Assembly (NCBI GenBank): GCA_017646765.1
Contig: JAGCMD010000039.1
Span: 1 to 34,393 of the forward strand
From: Elusimicrobiaceae bacterium
Lineage (GTDB): Bacteria; Elusimicrobiota; Elusimicrobia; Elusimicrobiales; Elusimicrobiaceae
DNA: 34,393 nt
Reading direction: 5' to 3'
Shown here: in pieces, positions 1 through 8,230 of the stretch
Layout of the letters: every line of letters starts with the position of its first letter
Numbering within the stretch: the first letter of the stretch is position 1
Program-made: the position numbers and the translations under genes
Notes under the pieces: generated by a model
Told to the model about the DNA's origin: nothing
Database searches by the model: none
Seen by the model: the letters and a program-made list of their open reading frames with translations, nothing else

Positions 1-122
1 AAATTTTTCATGTTTGAGCGAAAGCGAGTTTGAAAAATTTCCCATTTTGAGTGCTTTTTGTGGTGCCCTTGGGCGGGAAATCTTTTGTTACTTTTCTGTT
101 TGCAGAAAAGTATAAAAAAGCC
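1..122. other. Upstream non-coding region with two hairpins
   Basis: No gene is visible here. Positions 1-10 and 31-40 form a perfect 10-bp inverted repeat (AAATTTTTCA / TGAAAAATTT) around a GC-GAAA-GC mini-hairpin. Positions 89-98 and 103-112 form a second perfect stem (TACTTTTCTG / CAGAAAAGTA) with loop TTTG. The second hairpin ends 10 nt before the pilin -35 box, so it could be the terminator of a gene left of the window or a regulatory structure. The window edge prevents a decision. Confidence 0.45.
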
Positions 123-150
123 TTGACCTATTTTTTTTTTTTGCTATACT
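123..150 (+). promoter_or_regulatory. Promoter of the first pilin gene
   Basis: TTGACC at 123-128 and TATACT at 145-150 are separated by 16 bp, and the spacer is almost entirely T. This is a near-consensus sigma-70 type promoter about 35 bp before the ATG. The same TATACT -10 recurs at several genes in the window. Confidence 0.75.
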
Positions 151-184
151 ACTTTTATCAACATTGTTGATAAGGAGAACTAAA

Positions 185-724
185 ATGAAGAATAATGGTT
201 GTAAAAGAGCGTTTACGCTCATAGAATTACTTGTAGTAGTTTTAATCATAGGAATACTTGCCGCGATTGCGTTACCGCAATATCAAAAGGCAGTTGCCAA
301 AGCCCGTACCGCCGAAGCGATAACTTGGCTGGGGAATGCGCAACGTGCGGTATCTATGTATCTGCTCCAAAACGGAGGGTTTCCTTCTACCGCGGGAAAT
401 CCTGTTACGACTGGATTGCTGGATATAGATTTAACAAACGGTTTAACGTGTGGTAGCGTGGATTCGGGGGGGGACATTACGGATGCATGCTACAACAAAA
501 ATTTTACGTATGTTTCTTATTGCAGTTCGCATGATTGTTTGGTAGGAGCATACCAAATGCCCAACGGTGACGTGGGGCAACTGCACGGTGGGGCTTTGTT
601 TCAAACGCAAGATGGGAAAACTTGGACTCCGGTGATTGTGGTGTATACCGATGCTATTGGCAAACCCAGCTGCCAAATGTTCGCACAACATTTTGGCGGT
701 ACGTGCGAGCAATACAGCGAATAA
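185..724 (+). CDS. Type IV pilin-like (pseudopilin) protein
   Basis: This is a type IV pilin/pseudopilin family protein of 179 aa. The N-terminus is a short basic leader followed by FTLIELL and a hydrophobic helix (about residues 10-31) with the conserved Glu at mature position 5. Such proteins are cut by prepilin peptidase at the inner membrane and assembled into type IV pili or related secretion and uptake filaments. The residue before the cleavage site is Ala (KRA/FTLIE) instead of the usual Gly, so processing may be slower. The C-terminal domain has six Cys and probably disulfides. I chose the ATG at 185 because AAGGAG at 172-177 lies 7 nt upstream; an in-frame TTG at 164 has no such site. 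The gene is monocistronic, with its own promoter and a terminator at 751. A second pilin lies at 30257. The exact filament it joins cannot be told. Confidence 0.9.
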   Translation: MKNNGCKRAFTLIELLVVVLIIGILAAIALPQYQKAVAKARTAEAITWLGNAQRAVSMYLLQNGGFPSTAGNPVTTGLLDIDLTNGLTCGSVDSGGDITDACYNKNFTYVSYCSSHDCLVGAYQMPNGDVGQLHGGALFQTQDGKTWTPVIVVYTDAIGKPSCQMFAQHFGGTCEQYSE

Positions 725-750
725 TTAAGTTTGTAATTTGTATCAAAAAA

Positions 751-785
751 CAGGAGCGAAACAATTTGTTTCGCTCCTGTTTTTA
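751..785. terminator. Bidirectional terminator (pilin / POT transporter)
   Basis: A 12-bp perfect stem (CAGGAGCGAAAC, 751-762, with 768-779) has a 5-nt loop. It is flanked by A's on the left and T's on the right, so it works in both directions. It sits between the converging pilin and transporter genes. Confidence 0.85.
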
Positions 786-799
786 TTTCCAATTTAATC

Positions 800-2179
800 T
801 TAGCGTACGCCGTGCATCCAGCGTAAGATTTGGCGGGAAAAGGCCCACACCAAAAAGCCAAAGATCATTAAAATAGCAGCCGGTATGGCAAAGAAGACGG
901 ATAAGTTTTGCAACTTGACAGACAAGGTGGCAAAATATCCGCCCATTAAATTTCCTACGAAGGAAGAAGATAACCATACTCCCATAAATAAGGACACGAA
1001 TTTAATCGGTGCTAGTTTGGTGATCATAGATAATCCCACGGGGCTCAAGCACAGTTCCCCGCAGGTGTGGATTACATACAAGGCAATCAACCAATACATA
1101 CTGATTTGGCCTTGTGCCGGCAAGAAGGAAGAGCCGATGGCTAACACTAAAAAGCCAAAACCCGTTAAAAATACACCCATCGCAAATTTCAAGGGGATGG
1201 CGGGTTCCTTGCCCATACTACCCAGTTTGATCCACATTTTGGCAAATAGCGGAGCCAAAATTACAACGGCAATCGGGTTAATGGATTGGAACCACGAAGC
1301 TTTTACCTGCAACGTCAAACTCCCTAACCAAGCCGGCAAATGAAAGGTGGGCAGGTAAATAGACGTTTGGGCAAATTTGCTTAACGAAGAGCCCGCTTGC
1401 TCAAAGAAGGCAAAGAAGAAAACGGCGATAAAAGTGAAGGTGCAAATGGCTTTGATTTTATCCCAATCTTCCGGTGTGAGCGGTTTGTCTTCTTCGGCAG
1501 CTTCTTTGGTTTTGTGTTTGGTTACGGGATACAAGCCGATATGGCCCAAGAATCTATTTTGTTCAACCAAGTACCAAACTAAGCTGATAACCATACCGAT
1601 ACCGGCGGCCATAAAGCCCCAGCGCCATTGTACCCAAGAAGGAGAGGTGGCGGTTACTTCCCCTACGTAGCCCGTGATAAACGGAGCAAAGAAGGCACCG
1701 ATATTGATACCCATATAGAAGATGGTAAATCCGCTGTCACGGCGCGGGTCATTGGGCTCATACAATTCCCCTACAATGGTGGAAATGTTCGGTTTAAAAA
1801 AGCCGTTTCCGATAACGATTAAAGCCAATCCAATAAATAAGGCGGCCTTGGCCGGTAGGAAACCATAAGAAGCAAGGGTAAATTGACCTACTGCCATCAA
1901 AATAGCACCGATGGTAATAGAATGACGTTTGCCAATGTAGTTGTCGGCAAGCCAACCGCCGATGACCGGGGTGAAATAAACCAAGGCCGTAAACCACGCA
2001 TAGATTTTGAAAGCTACAGGATCCGTAAAGCCAATCACGGCGCTAGTCATAAAGTAGACGAGCAATGCCCGCATACCGTAGTAGTTGAAACGTTCCCACA
2101 TTTCCACCATAAAGAGCATATATAAGCCCTTGGGGTGTCCTGCTTTGGAAACGTTGTGTTTTACTTCTTCGTCTGTCAT
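800..2179 (-). CDS. Proton-dependent oligopeptide transporter (POT/PTR2 family)
   Basis: This is an inner-membrane proton-coupled symporter for di- and tripeptides (459 aa, about 12-14 hydrophobic segments). The family signature ExxERFxYYG is visible as EMWERFNYYG near residues 26-35, followed by the typical GGWLADNYIGKR loop after the second helix. The family usually has 450-500 aa, so the gene is full length. The start at 2179 is preferred because AAGGAG lies 12 nt upstream. An in-frame ATG at 2203 would add eight residues but has no ribosome site. Peptide uptake fits an amino-acid-fermenting gut lifestyle. It lies downstream of the zinc-ribbon gene on the same strand but has a possible -10 of its own just upstream. 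Confidence 0.9.
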   Translation of the reverse strand: MTDEEVKHNVSKAGHPKGLYMLFMVEMWERFNYYGMRALLVYFMTSAVIGFTDPVAFKIYAWFTALVYFTPVIGGWLADNYIGKRHSITIGAILMAVGQFTLASYGFLPAKAALFIGLALIVIGNGFFKPNISTIVGELYEPNDPRRDSGFTIFYMGINIGAFFAPFITGYVGEVTATSPSWVQWRWGFMAAGIGMVISLVWYLVEQNRFLGHIGLYPVTKHKTKEAAEEDKPLTPEDWDKIKAICTFTFIAVFFFAFFEQAGSSLSKFAQTSIYLPTFHLPAWLGSLTLQVKASWFQSINPIAVVILAPLFAKMWIKLGSMGKEPAIPLKFAMGVFLTGFGFLVLAIGSSFLPAQGQISMYWLIALYVIHTCGELCLSPVGLSMITKLAPIKFVSLFMGVWLSSSFVGNLMGGYFATLSVKLQNLSVFFAIPAAILMIFGFLVWAFSRQILRWMHGVR

Positions 2180-2220
2180 TTCTGTTTTGTTCTCCTTAAT
2201 CATAAAAACGAGTACTCTAT

Positions 2221-2226
2221 ATTATA
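2221..2226 (-). promoter_or_regulatory. Possible -10 box for the peptide transporter
   Basis: TATAAT on the minus strand lies about 40 bp before the transporter start. There is no convincing -35 at 16-18 bp, and the box overlaps the end of the upstream gene, so this is tentative. Confidence 0.35.
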
Positions 2227-2583
2227 CTAAATCTGAATATCGGTTGGGATATCTATTGGCAAGGTGAGTCCGTTTAATACTTGGTCAAACATTTCCCGCG
2301 CCAGTTGATAGGCCCGGTAAAAAGACCAAGCTACATAGATACCCAAAAGCACCAAAACGACGGAGTAAATAATTTTGGCCAAACGGCTGATTCGGTGAGA
2401 GGTCCATACCCACGGCAATACCAAAGGACCCAGTAAACAGGCCATTAAAATAATGCCGGTATGCGAGTGAAAAAAGCCGTATCCGGGTTTTAGACTTCTG
2501 CCGCAATGACGGCAAAAATTATCTTCCGGCGTGATAAGCAAGTGGCAATATGGGCACAAAAGAGGCTGGTTTAAATCGGTCAT
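2227..2583 (-). CDS. Small zinc-ribbon membrane protein
   Basis: This is a 118-aa protein with an N-terminal zinc ribbon: Cys10-Pro-Tyr-Cys13 and Cys24-Arg-His-Cys27, a typical CxxC...CxxC pair. Two hydrophobic segments follow (about residues 40-58 and 67-88). The ribbon would face the cytoplasm, but no function can be assigned from the sequence. Its ATG overlaps the stop of the Rel/SpoT gene by 4 bp (ATGA), so it is translationally coupled and belongs to the same operon. Such zinc-ribbon membrane proteins are common and mostly uncharacterised. Confidence 0.8.
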   Translation of the reverse strand: MTDLNQPLLCPYCHLLITPEDNFCRHCGRSLKPGYGFFHSHTGIILMACLLGPLVLPWVWTSHRISRLAKIIYSVVLVLLGIYVAWSFYRAYQLAREMFDQVLNGLTLPIDIPTDIQI

Positions 2584-4034
2584 AGTTTAATTCCTTTGTT
2601 TCGTAAAAAGCGTTTAATATGGCTGCGGGCCCCGGCAGTTTTGGCAAATGTCAGCCAATCGGTTTTGGGTTCGCTGTTTTTACGCGTGATAATTTCGCAC
2701 ACGTCGCCGGTTTTAAAAGCGTAGTCCATACGTACCATGCGGTTGTTGACTTTGGCCCCCACATAATGATCGCCGATATCTGTGTGAATAGCGTAAGCAA
2801 AATCAATGGGAGTGGAACCGGCCGGTAACGATTTTACATCGGCGTTTGGCGTAAAAACGAAAATCTGTTGTAAGTTGACGTCCGTCTTGAAACCTTCCAA
2901 AAATTCGCGCGGAGCGGTTAAATCTTGCTGCCACTCAATCCAGCGGCGTATCCAGTTTATTTTTTCATCAAAGTTTTTATCTTGTTTGGTGTTGCCGGTT
3001 TTATAGCGCCAGTGCGCCGCGATGCCGTACTCGCAGGTGCGGTGCATTTCTTCGGTGCGGATTTGAATTTCAATGATATCTCCATCGGGCGAGAGTACGG
3101 TTGTATGAATGCTTTGATACATATTGGCTTTGGGAGTGGCAATATAATCGGTAAATGTGCCGGCGATAGGTTTAAACACATTATGCACAATACCCAGCGC
3201 GCGGTAACAATCTTGCAAGGTTTTAGTAATAATGCGCACGCCTAAAGAATCTTGGATTTCCGCAAAGGATAAATGCTGGCTTTGCATTTTGCGATAAATG
3301 GAATAGTAGTTTTTTGCGCGGGCTAAAATGCGCGAGTCCAACTTGGCTTCGGCTAAAGCCGGTTCTAAGTGTGATTTAAATTTTTCCAAGGCGGCTTGCC
3401 GGTCGGCGGTGCGGGCCTCCACTTCTTTTTTTAAATTTTCATATTCGGTGGGGTGTAAATATTTAAAAGACAAATCTTCCAAATCGGTTTTAATGGTAAA
3501 CATTCCCAGCCGCTGTGCAAGCGGCGCGTAAAGTGAAATGGTTTCGTAGGCCTTCACTTTTTGCCGGTCCGGAGGGAGGGCATCTAACGTACGCATATTA
3601 TGGGTGCGGTCAGCCAGTTTAATTAAAATCACGCGTACATCTTCGGCCACCGCAATTAACATTTTGCGCCAGTTTTCCACGGTTTCTTCATCCGTGGAAG
3701 AAAATTTTAAATCGCTTATTTTGGTTACCCCTTGCACCATGTGGGCAATTTGCGGGTTAAATTCTTTGCGCAATTCTTCTAAGGTGACAGGGGTGTCTTC
3801 CACGGTGTCGTGCAAAAGTCCGGCGCAAATAGTGTCGGCGTCTAAATTGAAATCCATTAAAATACTGGCGACATATTGGCAGTGAATAAAATACGGTTCA
3901 CCCGTTTCCCGCTTTTGTTCGCGGTGTGCTTTTTCGGCAAAGCGATAGGCTTTCTCAATCAAAGAGGTGTCTTGAGTGGGATTGTATTCCTTAAACTTAT
4001 GCAGCAAAGCCTGTAAATCGGGTGCTTGATCCAT
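2580..4034 (-). CDS. (p)ppGpp synthetase/hydrolase, short Rel/SpoT form
   Basis: This is a Rel/SpoT homologue of 484 aa that makes and probably degrades the alarmone (p)ppGpp. The hydrolase domain (about 25-200) has the metal-binding pattern His51, His75-Asp76 (LLHDTVEDT) and Asp142 in KLADRTHNMRTL. The synthetase domain (about 240-345) has YSIYRKM, DYIATPKANMYQSIHTTV and EIQIRTEEMH. A TGS domain follows (about 390-450), with GSTPIDFAYAIHTDIG. The protein stops about 30 residues after TGS, so the C-terminal helical, zinc-finger and ACT/RRM regions of the usual 700-aa-plus enzymes are missing. Both active sites look intact, so the enzyme is probably bifunctional with altered ribosome control. 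It is separated from lpxB by 3 bp and overlaps the zinc-ribbon gene, so it lies inside an envelope operon. Confidence 0.93.
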   Translation of the reverse strand: MDQAPDLQALLHKFKEYNPTQDTSLIEKAYRFAEKAHREQKRETGEPYFIHCQYVASILMDFNLDADTICAGLLHDTVEDTPVTLEELRKEFNPQIAHMVQGVTKISDLKFSSTDEETVENWRKMLIAVAEDVRVILIKLADRTHNMRTLDALPPDRQKVKAYETISLYAPLAQRLGMFTIKTDLEDLSFKYLHPTEYENLKKEVEARTADRQAALEKFKSHLEPALAEAKLDSRILARAKNYYSIYRKMQSQHLSFAEIQDSLGVRIITKTLQDCYRALGIVHNVFKPIAGTFTDYIATPKANMYQSIHTTVLSPDGDIIEIQIRTEEMHRTCEYGIAAHWRYKTGNTKQDKNFDEKINWIRRWIEWQQDLTAPREFLEGFKTDVNLQQIFVFTPNADVKSLPAGSTPIDFAYAIHTDIGDHYVGAKVNNRMVRMDYAFKTGDVCEIITRKNSEPKTDWLTFAKTAGARSHIKRFLRNKGIKL

Positions 4035-4037
4035 AGC

Positions 4038-5192
4038 TTATTTTTTTTGCAAATCCATCAAAATATCCTGTGCCGCGCGGGCTGCCACACCGGCTTGACC
4101 CAGTTGGGCACGCAAATTGAGTAACTGCTCTCGTAAATGTGCTAAGGCGGGCGGATTTTGGAACATAGCCATGGCCTCGGCCGCTAACAAACGCGGGGTG
4201 GCTTCATATTGGATAAGTTCCTTTACAAGCGGTTTATCCGCCAGCAAATTAACCAACGAAATGTAGCGCACTTTAATCACCATTTTGGCGATTTGGAACG
4301 TCGGCCAGAACATTTTATAGGCTACTACCATAGGCACCCCCAACAGGGCGTTTTCCAACGTGGCAGTGCCGGAGCACGCGAACAAAAAATCCATTTTTTG
4401 GCGCTTTTCGTAATTTTTATCTTTTACAAAATGAAATTGCGGGTGTAGCGGCTCTCCCAGCAGGGAAGCGATGGCTTTTTCGTCGGCGTCCGGAAGTAAA
4501 AACATGGAAGCTTCCGCAGCGGGAAATTCCTTCAAAATTTGCTTAAATGCTTGATAAAAAACCGGGGCCAAGCGTTTGATTTCGCCGGGCCGGCTGCCGG
4601 GTAACATCCCCAGTTTCCACGGATGATTTTTGGGGTCTTTAACGTCGTATTTTTTGGGCAACGGCGCAGGTAAAATGTCCAAAAGCGGGTTGCCCAAGAA
4701 TACGGCATTGCCGCCGAATTTTTCATGGAAAGCCGGCTCAAACGGATAAATGGTATACATCTTTCGGGTAAGTTGCGCCAGTTTTTTGGCGCGGTATTGC
4801 CGGCTGGCCCACACTTGCGGCGTGACATAGTAGTACGCCGGGATTTGGCGGTGGTGTGCCATTTCTAATACTTGGTGGTTAAATCCGTAAAAATCTACCA
4901 CAATCACTGCAATCGGGTTTTGCGTTTCCATATAATCGCGGATTTGGTTAATAAGTTTAAACCAAAGTGGCATTTTCTTAAGAGGTTCCACAAAACCGTT
5001 GGTTCCTTGGCTGGCCAAATCATATAAGAAATGATCGCACAAGGATTGCATGTTCTTTCCACCGATAGCAGTAATGCAGAGGTCCGGGTCCGTTTCTTTC
5101 AGTGCGCGGATCAGGCCGGCGGCATGTAAATCGCCGGAAACATCCCCCGCTACAATTAACATATTTTTGGTAATCGGCGTAATGGTAGACAT
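4038..5192 (-). CDS. Lipid-A-disaccharide synthase LpxB
   Basis: This GT19 glycosyltransferase joins UDP-2,3-diacylglucosamine to lipid X (2,3-diacylglucosamine-1-phosphate) to form the lipid A disaccharide at the inner face of the inner membrane. It has 384 aa, the usual length. Visible motifs are AGDVSGDLHA (15-24), the VDFYGFNH acceptor-site motif (about 99-106), TPQVWAS (124-130), FLGNPLLD (165-172), LPGSRPGEI (197-205) and SGTATLE (274-280). The ATG overlaps the stop of the upstream oxidoreductase by one base (TAATG), a coupling arrangement. Its presence implies a lipid A-bearing outer membrane. Confidence 0.95.
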   Translation of the reverse strand: MSTITPITKNMLIVAGDVSGDLHAAGLIRALKETDPDLCITAIGGKNMQSLCDHFLYDLASQGTNGFVEPLKKMPLWFKLINQIRDYMETQNPIAVIVVDFYGFNHQVLEMAHHRQIPAYYYVTPQVWASRQYRAKKLAQLTRKMYTIYPFEPAFHEKFGGNAVFLGNPLLDILPAPLPKKYDVKDPKNHPWKLGMLPGSRPGEIKRLAPVFYQAFKQILKEFPAAEASMFLLPDADEKAIASLLGEPLHPQFHFVKDKNYEKRQKMDFLFACSGTATLENALLGVPMVVAYKMFWPTFQIAKMVIKVRYISLVNLLADKPLVKELIQYEATPRLLAAEAMAMFQNPPALAHLREQLLNLRAQLGQAGVAARAAQDILMDLQKK

Positions 5193-6253
5193 TATTTATC
5201 TCCTTTCAGTTGGCCCAGTGTTTCGTCCAACACGGCTTGCGCGGCGCGTGCAACGGTGTTGAGTGTTTGCAACGGTTTGGGAGTATGCATATGCCCCGTT
5301 TTAGGTACATCAAACCGGTTCATTTTTTCCAAAATATGCAAAGCCAAATCAAGCGCTTTGGAACCTTTTTCCCCGCTGGGGGCCGGCGTTTTGGCGGTAT
5401 GGATACAATCCATAAAATGTAGAATTTCCGCCGTAATGGGCAGTTGTTTTTCTACTTTCGGATAAGTTACTGTTAAATCGTTCATGGACTTAAGCACCGG
5501 TTTTTCGCGGCGGTATGTTTTGACGCGGGCGTTCATAAAATCTACGGACACATATCCGTCCGGTTGGAACACGTGCATGTAGCGGGCACGCTCAAAACTG
5601 GCGCGGCTGGCGGTAATATCGGCCACCGCCCCGTTTTCAAAATGCAAACGTACATTGGCGATATCCTCATGGTCGGAGAACACGCTTAATCCCACGGCCT
5701 CTACGTGGCATACTTCGCTGGGGACGAGGGTGTAAATTAAATCCAAATCGTGAATCATCAAATCTAATACTACGCTGATGTGGGACATGCGTCCGTCGTA
5801 AGGACCTTGGCGGTTGATGGTAATAAAGCGCGGGTTTTTGATATAGTTGCGCGCTTCTACAACGGCCGGATTAAAACGTTCCACATGACCGACTTGCAAA
5901 ATGAGGTTATTTTTCTTTGCTGCCTGAATTAAATCGCGCGCTTCTTCCATGGTAACGGCGATCGGTTTTTCCACTAATGTATGTATGCCGTTTTCTAAAA
6001 ACAACATACCTAATTTATGATGTAGCGGTGTGGGGGCGGCAATAATAACAGCGTCCACTTGCCCGATTAGTTCCTCCGGGTGCGTGTAGGGAGTGCAATT
6101 ATGTTCCCAAGCCAATTTTTGCGCACGCATTTGATCGGGGTCGCATACACCTACCAGTGTAACTCCTTTCATTTTAGCCAACGTGCGCGTATGAAAAGTG
6201 CCGATTTTGCCGGCACCGATAACTCCAAAACGGATATTTTTTTCTTCTGCCAT
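5192..6253 (-). CDS. Gfo/Idh/MocA-family oxidoreductase next to lpxB
   Basis: This NAD(P)-dependent sugar oxidoreductase has 353 aa. The N-terminal Rossmann fold has GAGKIG (13-18), and the catalytic EKP motif follows (95-97). The C-terminal domain has DLMIHDLDL (about 164-172), a pattern common in the family. The substrate is not evident. Genes of this family often sit between lpxA/lpxI and lpxB in other phyla, and GnnA, which oxidises UDP-GlcNAc for 3-amino lipid A, belongs to this family. A nucleotide-sugar role in lipid A synthesis is therefore a reasonable inference, although no GnnB-type aminotransferase is in the window. I chose the ATG at 6253 because a purine-rich site (AAAGAGAG) lies 8 nt upstream; a TTG at 6259 would be too close to it. 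Confidence 0.85.
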   Translation of the reverse strand: MAEEKNIRFGVIGAGKIGTFHTRTLAKMKGVTLVGVCDPDQMRAQKLAWEHNCTPYTHPEELIGQVDAVIIAAPTPLHHKLGMLFLENGIHTLVEKPIAVTMEEARDLIQAAKKNNLILQVGHVERFNPAVVEARNYIKNPRFITINRQGPYDGRMSHISVVLDLMIHDLDLIYTLVPSEVCHVEAVGLSVFSDHEDIANVRLHFENGAVADITASRASFERARYMHVFQPDGYVSVDFMNARVKTYRREKPVLKSMNDLTVTYPKVEKQLPITAEILHFMDCIHTAKTPAPSGEKGSKALDLALHILEKMNRFDVPKTGHMHTPKPLQTLNTVARAAQAVLDETLGQLKGDK

Positions 6254-6274
6254 AAACAATACTCTCTTTATTTT

Positions 6275-6283
6275 ATTATACCA
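6275..6283 (-). promoter_or_regulatory. Extended -10 promoter of the lpx/rel operon
   Basis: TGGTATAAT on the minus strand is an extended -10, about 22 bp before the oxidoreductase ATG. No good -35 is visible. It would drive oxidoreductase, lpxB, rel and the zinc-ribbon gene. Confidence 0.6.
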
Positions 6284-6329
6284 ATTCTATTTAAAAACAG
6301 GCGAAAAAATACTTCGCGTACGTAAAAAG

Positions 6330-6358
6330 TTGGACAGGAGAGTTTTTATTAGTATAAT
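6330..6358 (+). promoter_or_regulatory. Promoter of the hydrolase/GH3-like operon
   Basis: TTGGAC (6330-6335) and TATAAT (6353-6358) are 17 bp apart. The promoter is divergent from the lpx/rel promoter, with about 50 bp between the two -10 boxes. Confidence 0.75.
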
Positions 6359-6390
6359 GTTTACATAGGTTGTGGGGAGTACTTAACCGG

Positions 6391-7248
6391 ATGCAAAAAA
6401 GTTTATTTTTGTTATGTTTGTTTGTTGTGCTAGTTACGGCTTTGCCCCTGCACGCGGATAAAGCGGGGGCGCAAGCGGTCACCTTGTCTACCAAAGACGG
6501 GTGGTCTTTGGCGGCTTCTTACTTGCCGGCAGAGCCGGAAAAACGCACGTTAATTTTGCTGCACGATTTGGGCAAGAAGAAAGAAGATTTTACTTCCTTT
6601 GAAAAAGCCCTGGCTAATGCCGGGTTTGGTTATTTGGCGGTAGATTTGCGTGGATTTGGACAAAGTATCGGCGGCGGCAAAGCCTCTTCCTTTGCGCGCG
6701 AGGGGGTGGATAACCCTTTTAACAAAATGACGCGGGATGTAGACGCGGCGGTAGAATTTTTACACCAACGCGGTGTTGAGGATGAAAACATTTGCCTGTT
6801 CGGTACGGGGTTAGGGGCGAATGTAGCGGCTAAAAGTACCACCTTTTGGCCGGATATAGCGCTGCTGGCCCTTATCAGTCCAACGTCTAACGTGCGTGAT
6901 GTGTTGGCTATTCCGGCTATGCGTATTTATAAGGGGGATGTGCTTATTGCGGCCGGCGCGGCCGATAAAAAAATGTTTTTGGAAGCGAGTGTAATTCGTA
7001 ATGTGGCGTATTTAACAACCGGCGCGGAAAACGGCAAAGTTACTTTTCTTACCGCATACGAAAAAACTTCGCATGAGATGCTTGATCAGTATTTAATCCC
7101 GGCGGTGATTCAATGGTTGAACACCTCCCAACGGCCTGAAGTACTTCCCGATGCAACAGCAGAGGTAAGTGCGCAGGAGCAAACAGCGGGGGTACCGGTG
7201 GAATCATCTCGTACGGAAGAGGCGCTGGTGCCGTCCGTACTGAACTAA
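6391..7248 (+). CDS. Secreted alpha/beta-hydrolase-fold protein lacking the nucleophile Ser
   Basis: This 285-aa protein has an N-terminal signal peptide (hydrophobic residues 4-20) and an alpha/beta hydrolase fold: ILLHDLG (55-61) and LAVDLRGFGQS (82-92). The nucleophile elbow, usually GxSxG, reads GTGLG (138-142), so the catalytic Ser is replaced by Gly140. Candidate acid Asp192 (GAADKKM) and His228 (TSHEM) are kept. It may be a binding protein or act by another mechanism. The C-terminal 35 residues are low in complexity and rich in Glu, Val and Ala. I chose the ATG at 6391, with GGGGAG 11 nt upstream; the in-frame TTG at 6370 only adds residues before the signal peptide. It is followed 18 bp later by the GH3-like gene. 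Confidence 0.8.
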   Translation: MQKSLFLLCLFVVLVTALPLHADKAGAQAVTLSTKDGWSLAASYLPAEPEKRTLILLHDLGKKKEDFTSFEKALANAGFGYLAVDLRGFGQSIGGGKASSFAREGVDNPFNKMTRDVDAAVEFLHQRGVEDENICLFGTGLGANVAAKSTTFWPDIALLALISPTSNVRDVLAIPAMRIYKGDVLIAAGAADKKMFLEASVIRNVAYLTTGAENGKVTFLTAYEKTSHEMLDQYLIPAVIQWLNTSQRPEVLPDATAEVSAQEQTAGVPVESSRTEEALVPSVLN

Positions 7249-7266
7249 ACATAAGGAGGGGTTCCC

Positions 7267-8208
7267 ATGAATCCCGCGCGGATTGTTTTTCCCGGATTTT
7301 GGTTTGGCAAAAGTGACGTGGCTGAAGCGGAAGCTTTGGTCCGGCGCGGCGTAGGCGGTTTTTGTTTGTACAATGCCACGGCTGCTCAAGTATATAAATT
7401 AACTCATCATTTAAACAATCTGGCCCCGCAAGGGCCCTTGCTGTTTTGTGTGGACATCCGGGATAATTTATCGGAAGTAATTACCGATGCTCCGGTCTTG
7501 CCCGCTAACAACACGCTCCTTTCTTCAAAAACATCGGACGCGACTTACCGTAAAGGCAATTTGCTGGGGCGTATGGCGCGCGCGGTCGGGATAAACTGGG
7601 TGTTGGCCCCGGTGGTAGATTTGGGGTATGCTTCCCCGGCGCTGGGGGAAAGCCCGATGGATGTAACACGCTTGGCGGAAGATATGATTGCCGGAATTTC
7701 CAATGCCGGGGCACTGAGTTGTATGAAGTACTTCCCGGGACTTTCGGGCGTGCTTAAAAATCTGACGCAGTTGGAAGATGAAGAATTTATACCCTATAAA
7801 CACCTGTTCCGCCGGGCAGATGCCATTATGCCGTCGGATATGATTTTTCCGAATTTAGATGCCAATAATCGGGCCATGCTTTCAGAGAAAATTATTAAAG
7901 ATTTATTGCGCAAGCGGCTTAATTATAAGGGGATGGTGGTTAGCTTTCCGCTCAGCCAAGCCCGGCTTCGTTCGGAGGGGGGCGAAGCGGTACACATGCT
8001 TTATAACGGGGTAGAAACTTTGCTGTCCGCACAACAACCCCATGCTGTGATAGATGCTATAGAAAAAGAAATAGCGAAAGGGAAGTTGTTTGAACAAGTC
8101 AGCCAAGCGGTTTCCGGCTTGGAAATGTTTGTCAGTAAGGTGGCCGGCGGCCCGGAACCTGACGAAATAGACCGTATTTTTGAGGTAGCTAAAACTACAT
8201 TTGAGTAG
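7267..8208 (+). CDS. GH3/NagZ-like protein with degenerate active site
   Basis: This 313-aa protein resembles the N-terminal barrel of family 3 glycoside hydrolases such as NagZ, which remove beta-GlcNAc from cell wall fragments. Recognisable family stretches are INWVLAPVVDLG (109-120), CMKYFPGLSG (152-161; the family has GKHFPGHG), ADAIMPSDMIFPNLD (184-198; the family has MPAHV.YP) and LNYKGMVVSFPLS (218-230). In active enzymes the last motif carries the nucleophile Asp (SDDL); here it reads SFPLS. The His of KHFPGHG is Tyr155, and the general acid/base His loop is not recognisable. Glycosidase activity is therefore doubtful, and no signal peptide is seen. A very strong ribosome site (AAGGAGGGG) precedes the ATG. 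It forms an operon with the equally degenerate hydrolase upstream. Confidence 0.75.
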   Translation: MNPARIVFPGFWFGKSDVAEAEALVRRGVGGFCLYNATAAQVYKLTHHLNNLAPQGPLLFCVDIRDNLSEVITDAPVLPANNTLLSSKTSDATYRKGNLLGRMARAVGINWVLAPVVDLGYASPALGESPMDVTRLAEDMIAGISNAGALSCMKYFPGLSGVLKNLTQLEDEEFIPYKHLFRRADAIMPSDMIFPNLDANNRAMLSEKIIKDLLRKRLNYKGMVVSFPLSQARLRSEGGEAVHMLYNGVETLLSAQQPHAVIDAIEKEIAKGKLFEQVSQAVSGLEMFVSKVAGGPEPDEIDRIFEVAKTTFE

Positions 8209-8230
8209 GAGCCTTGACAACTTTACTCAT

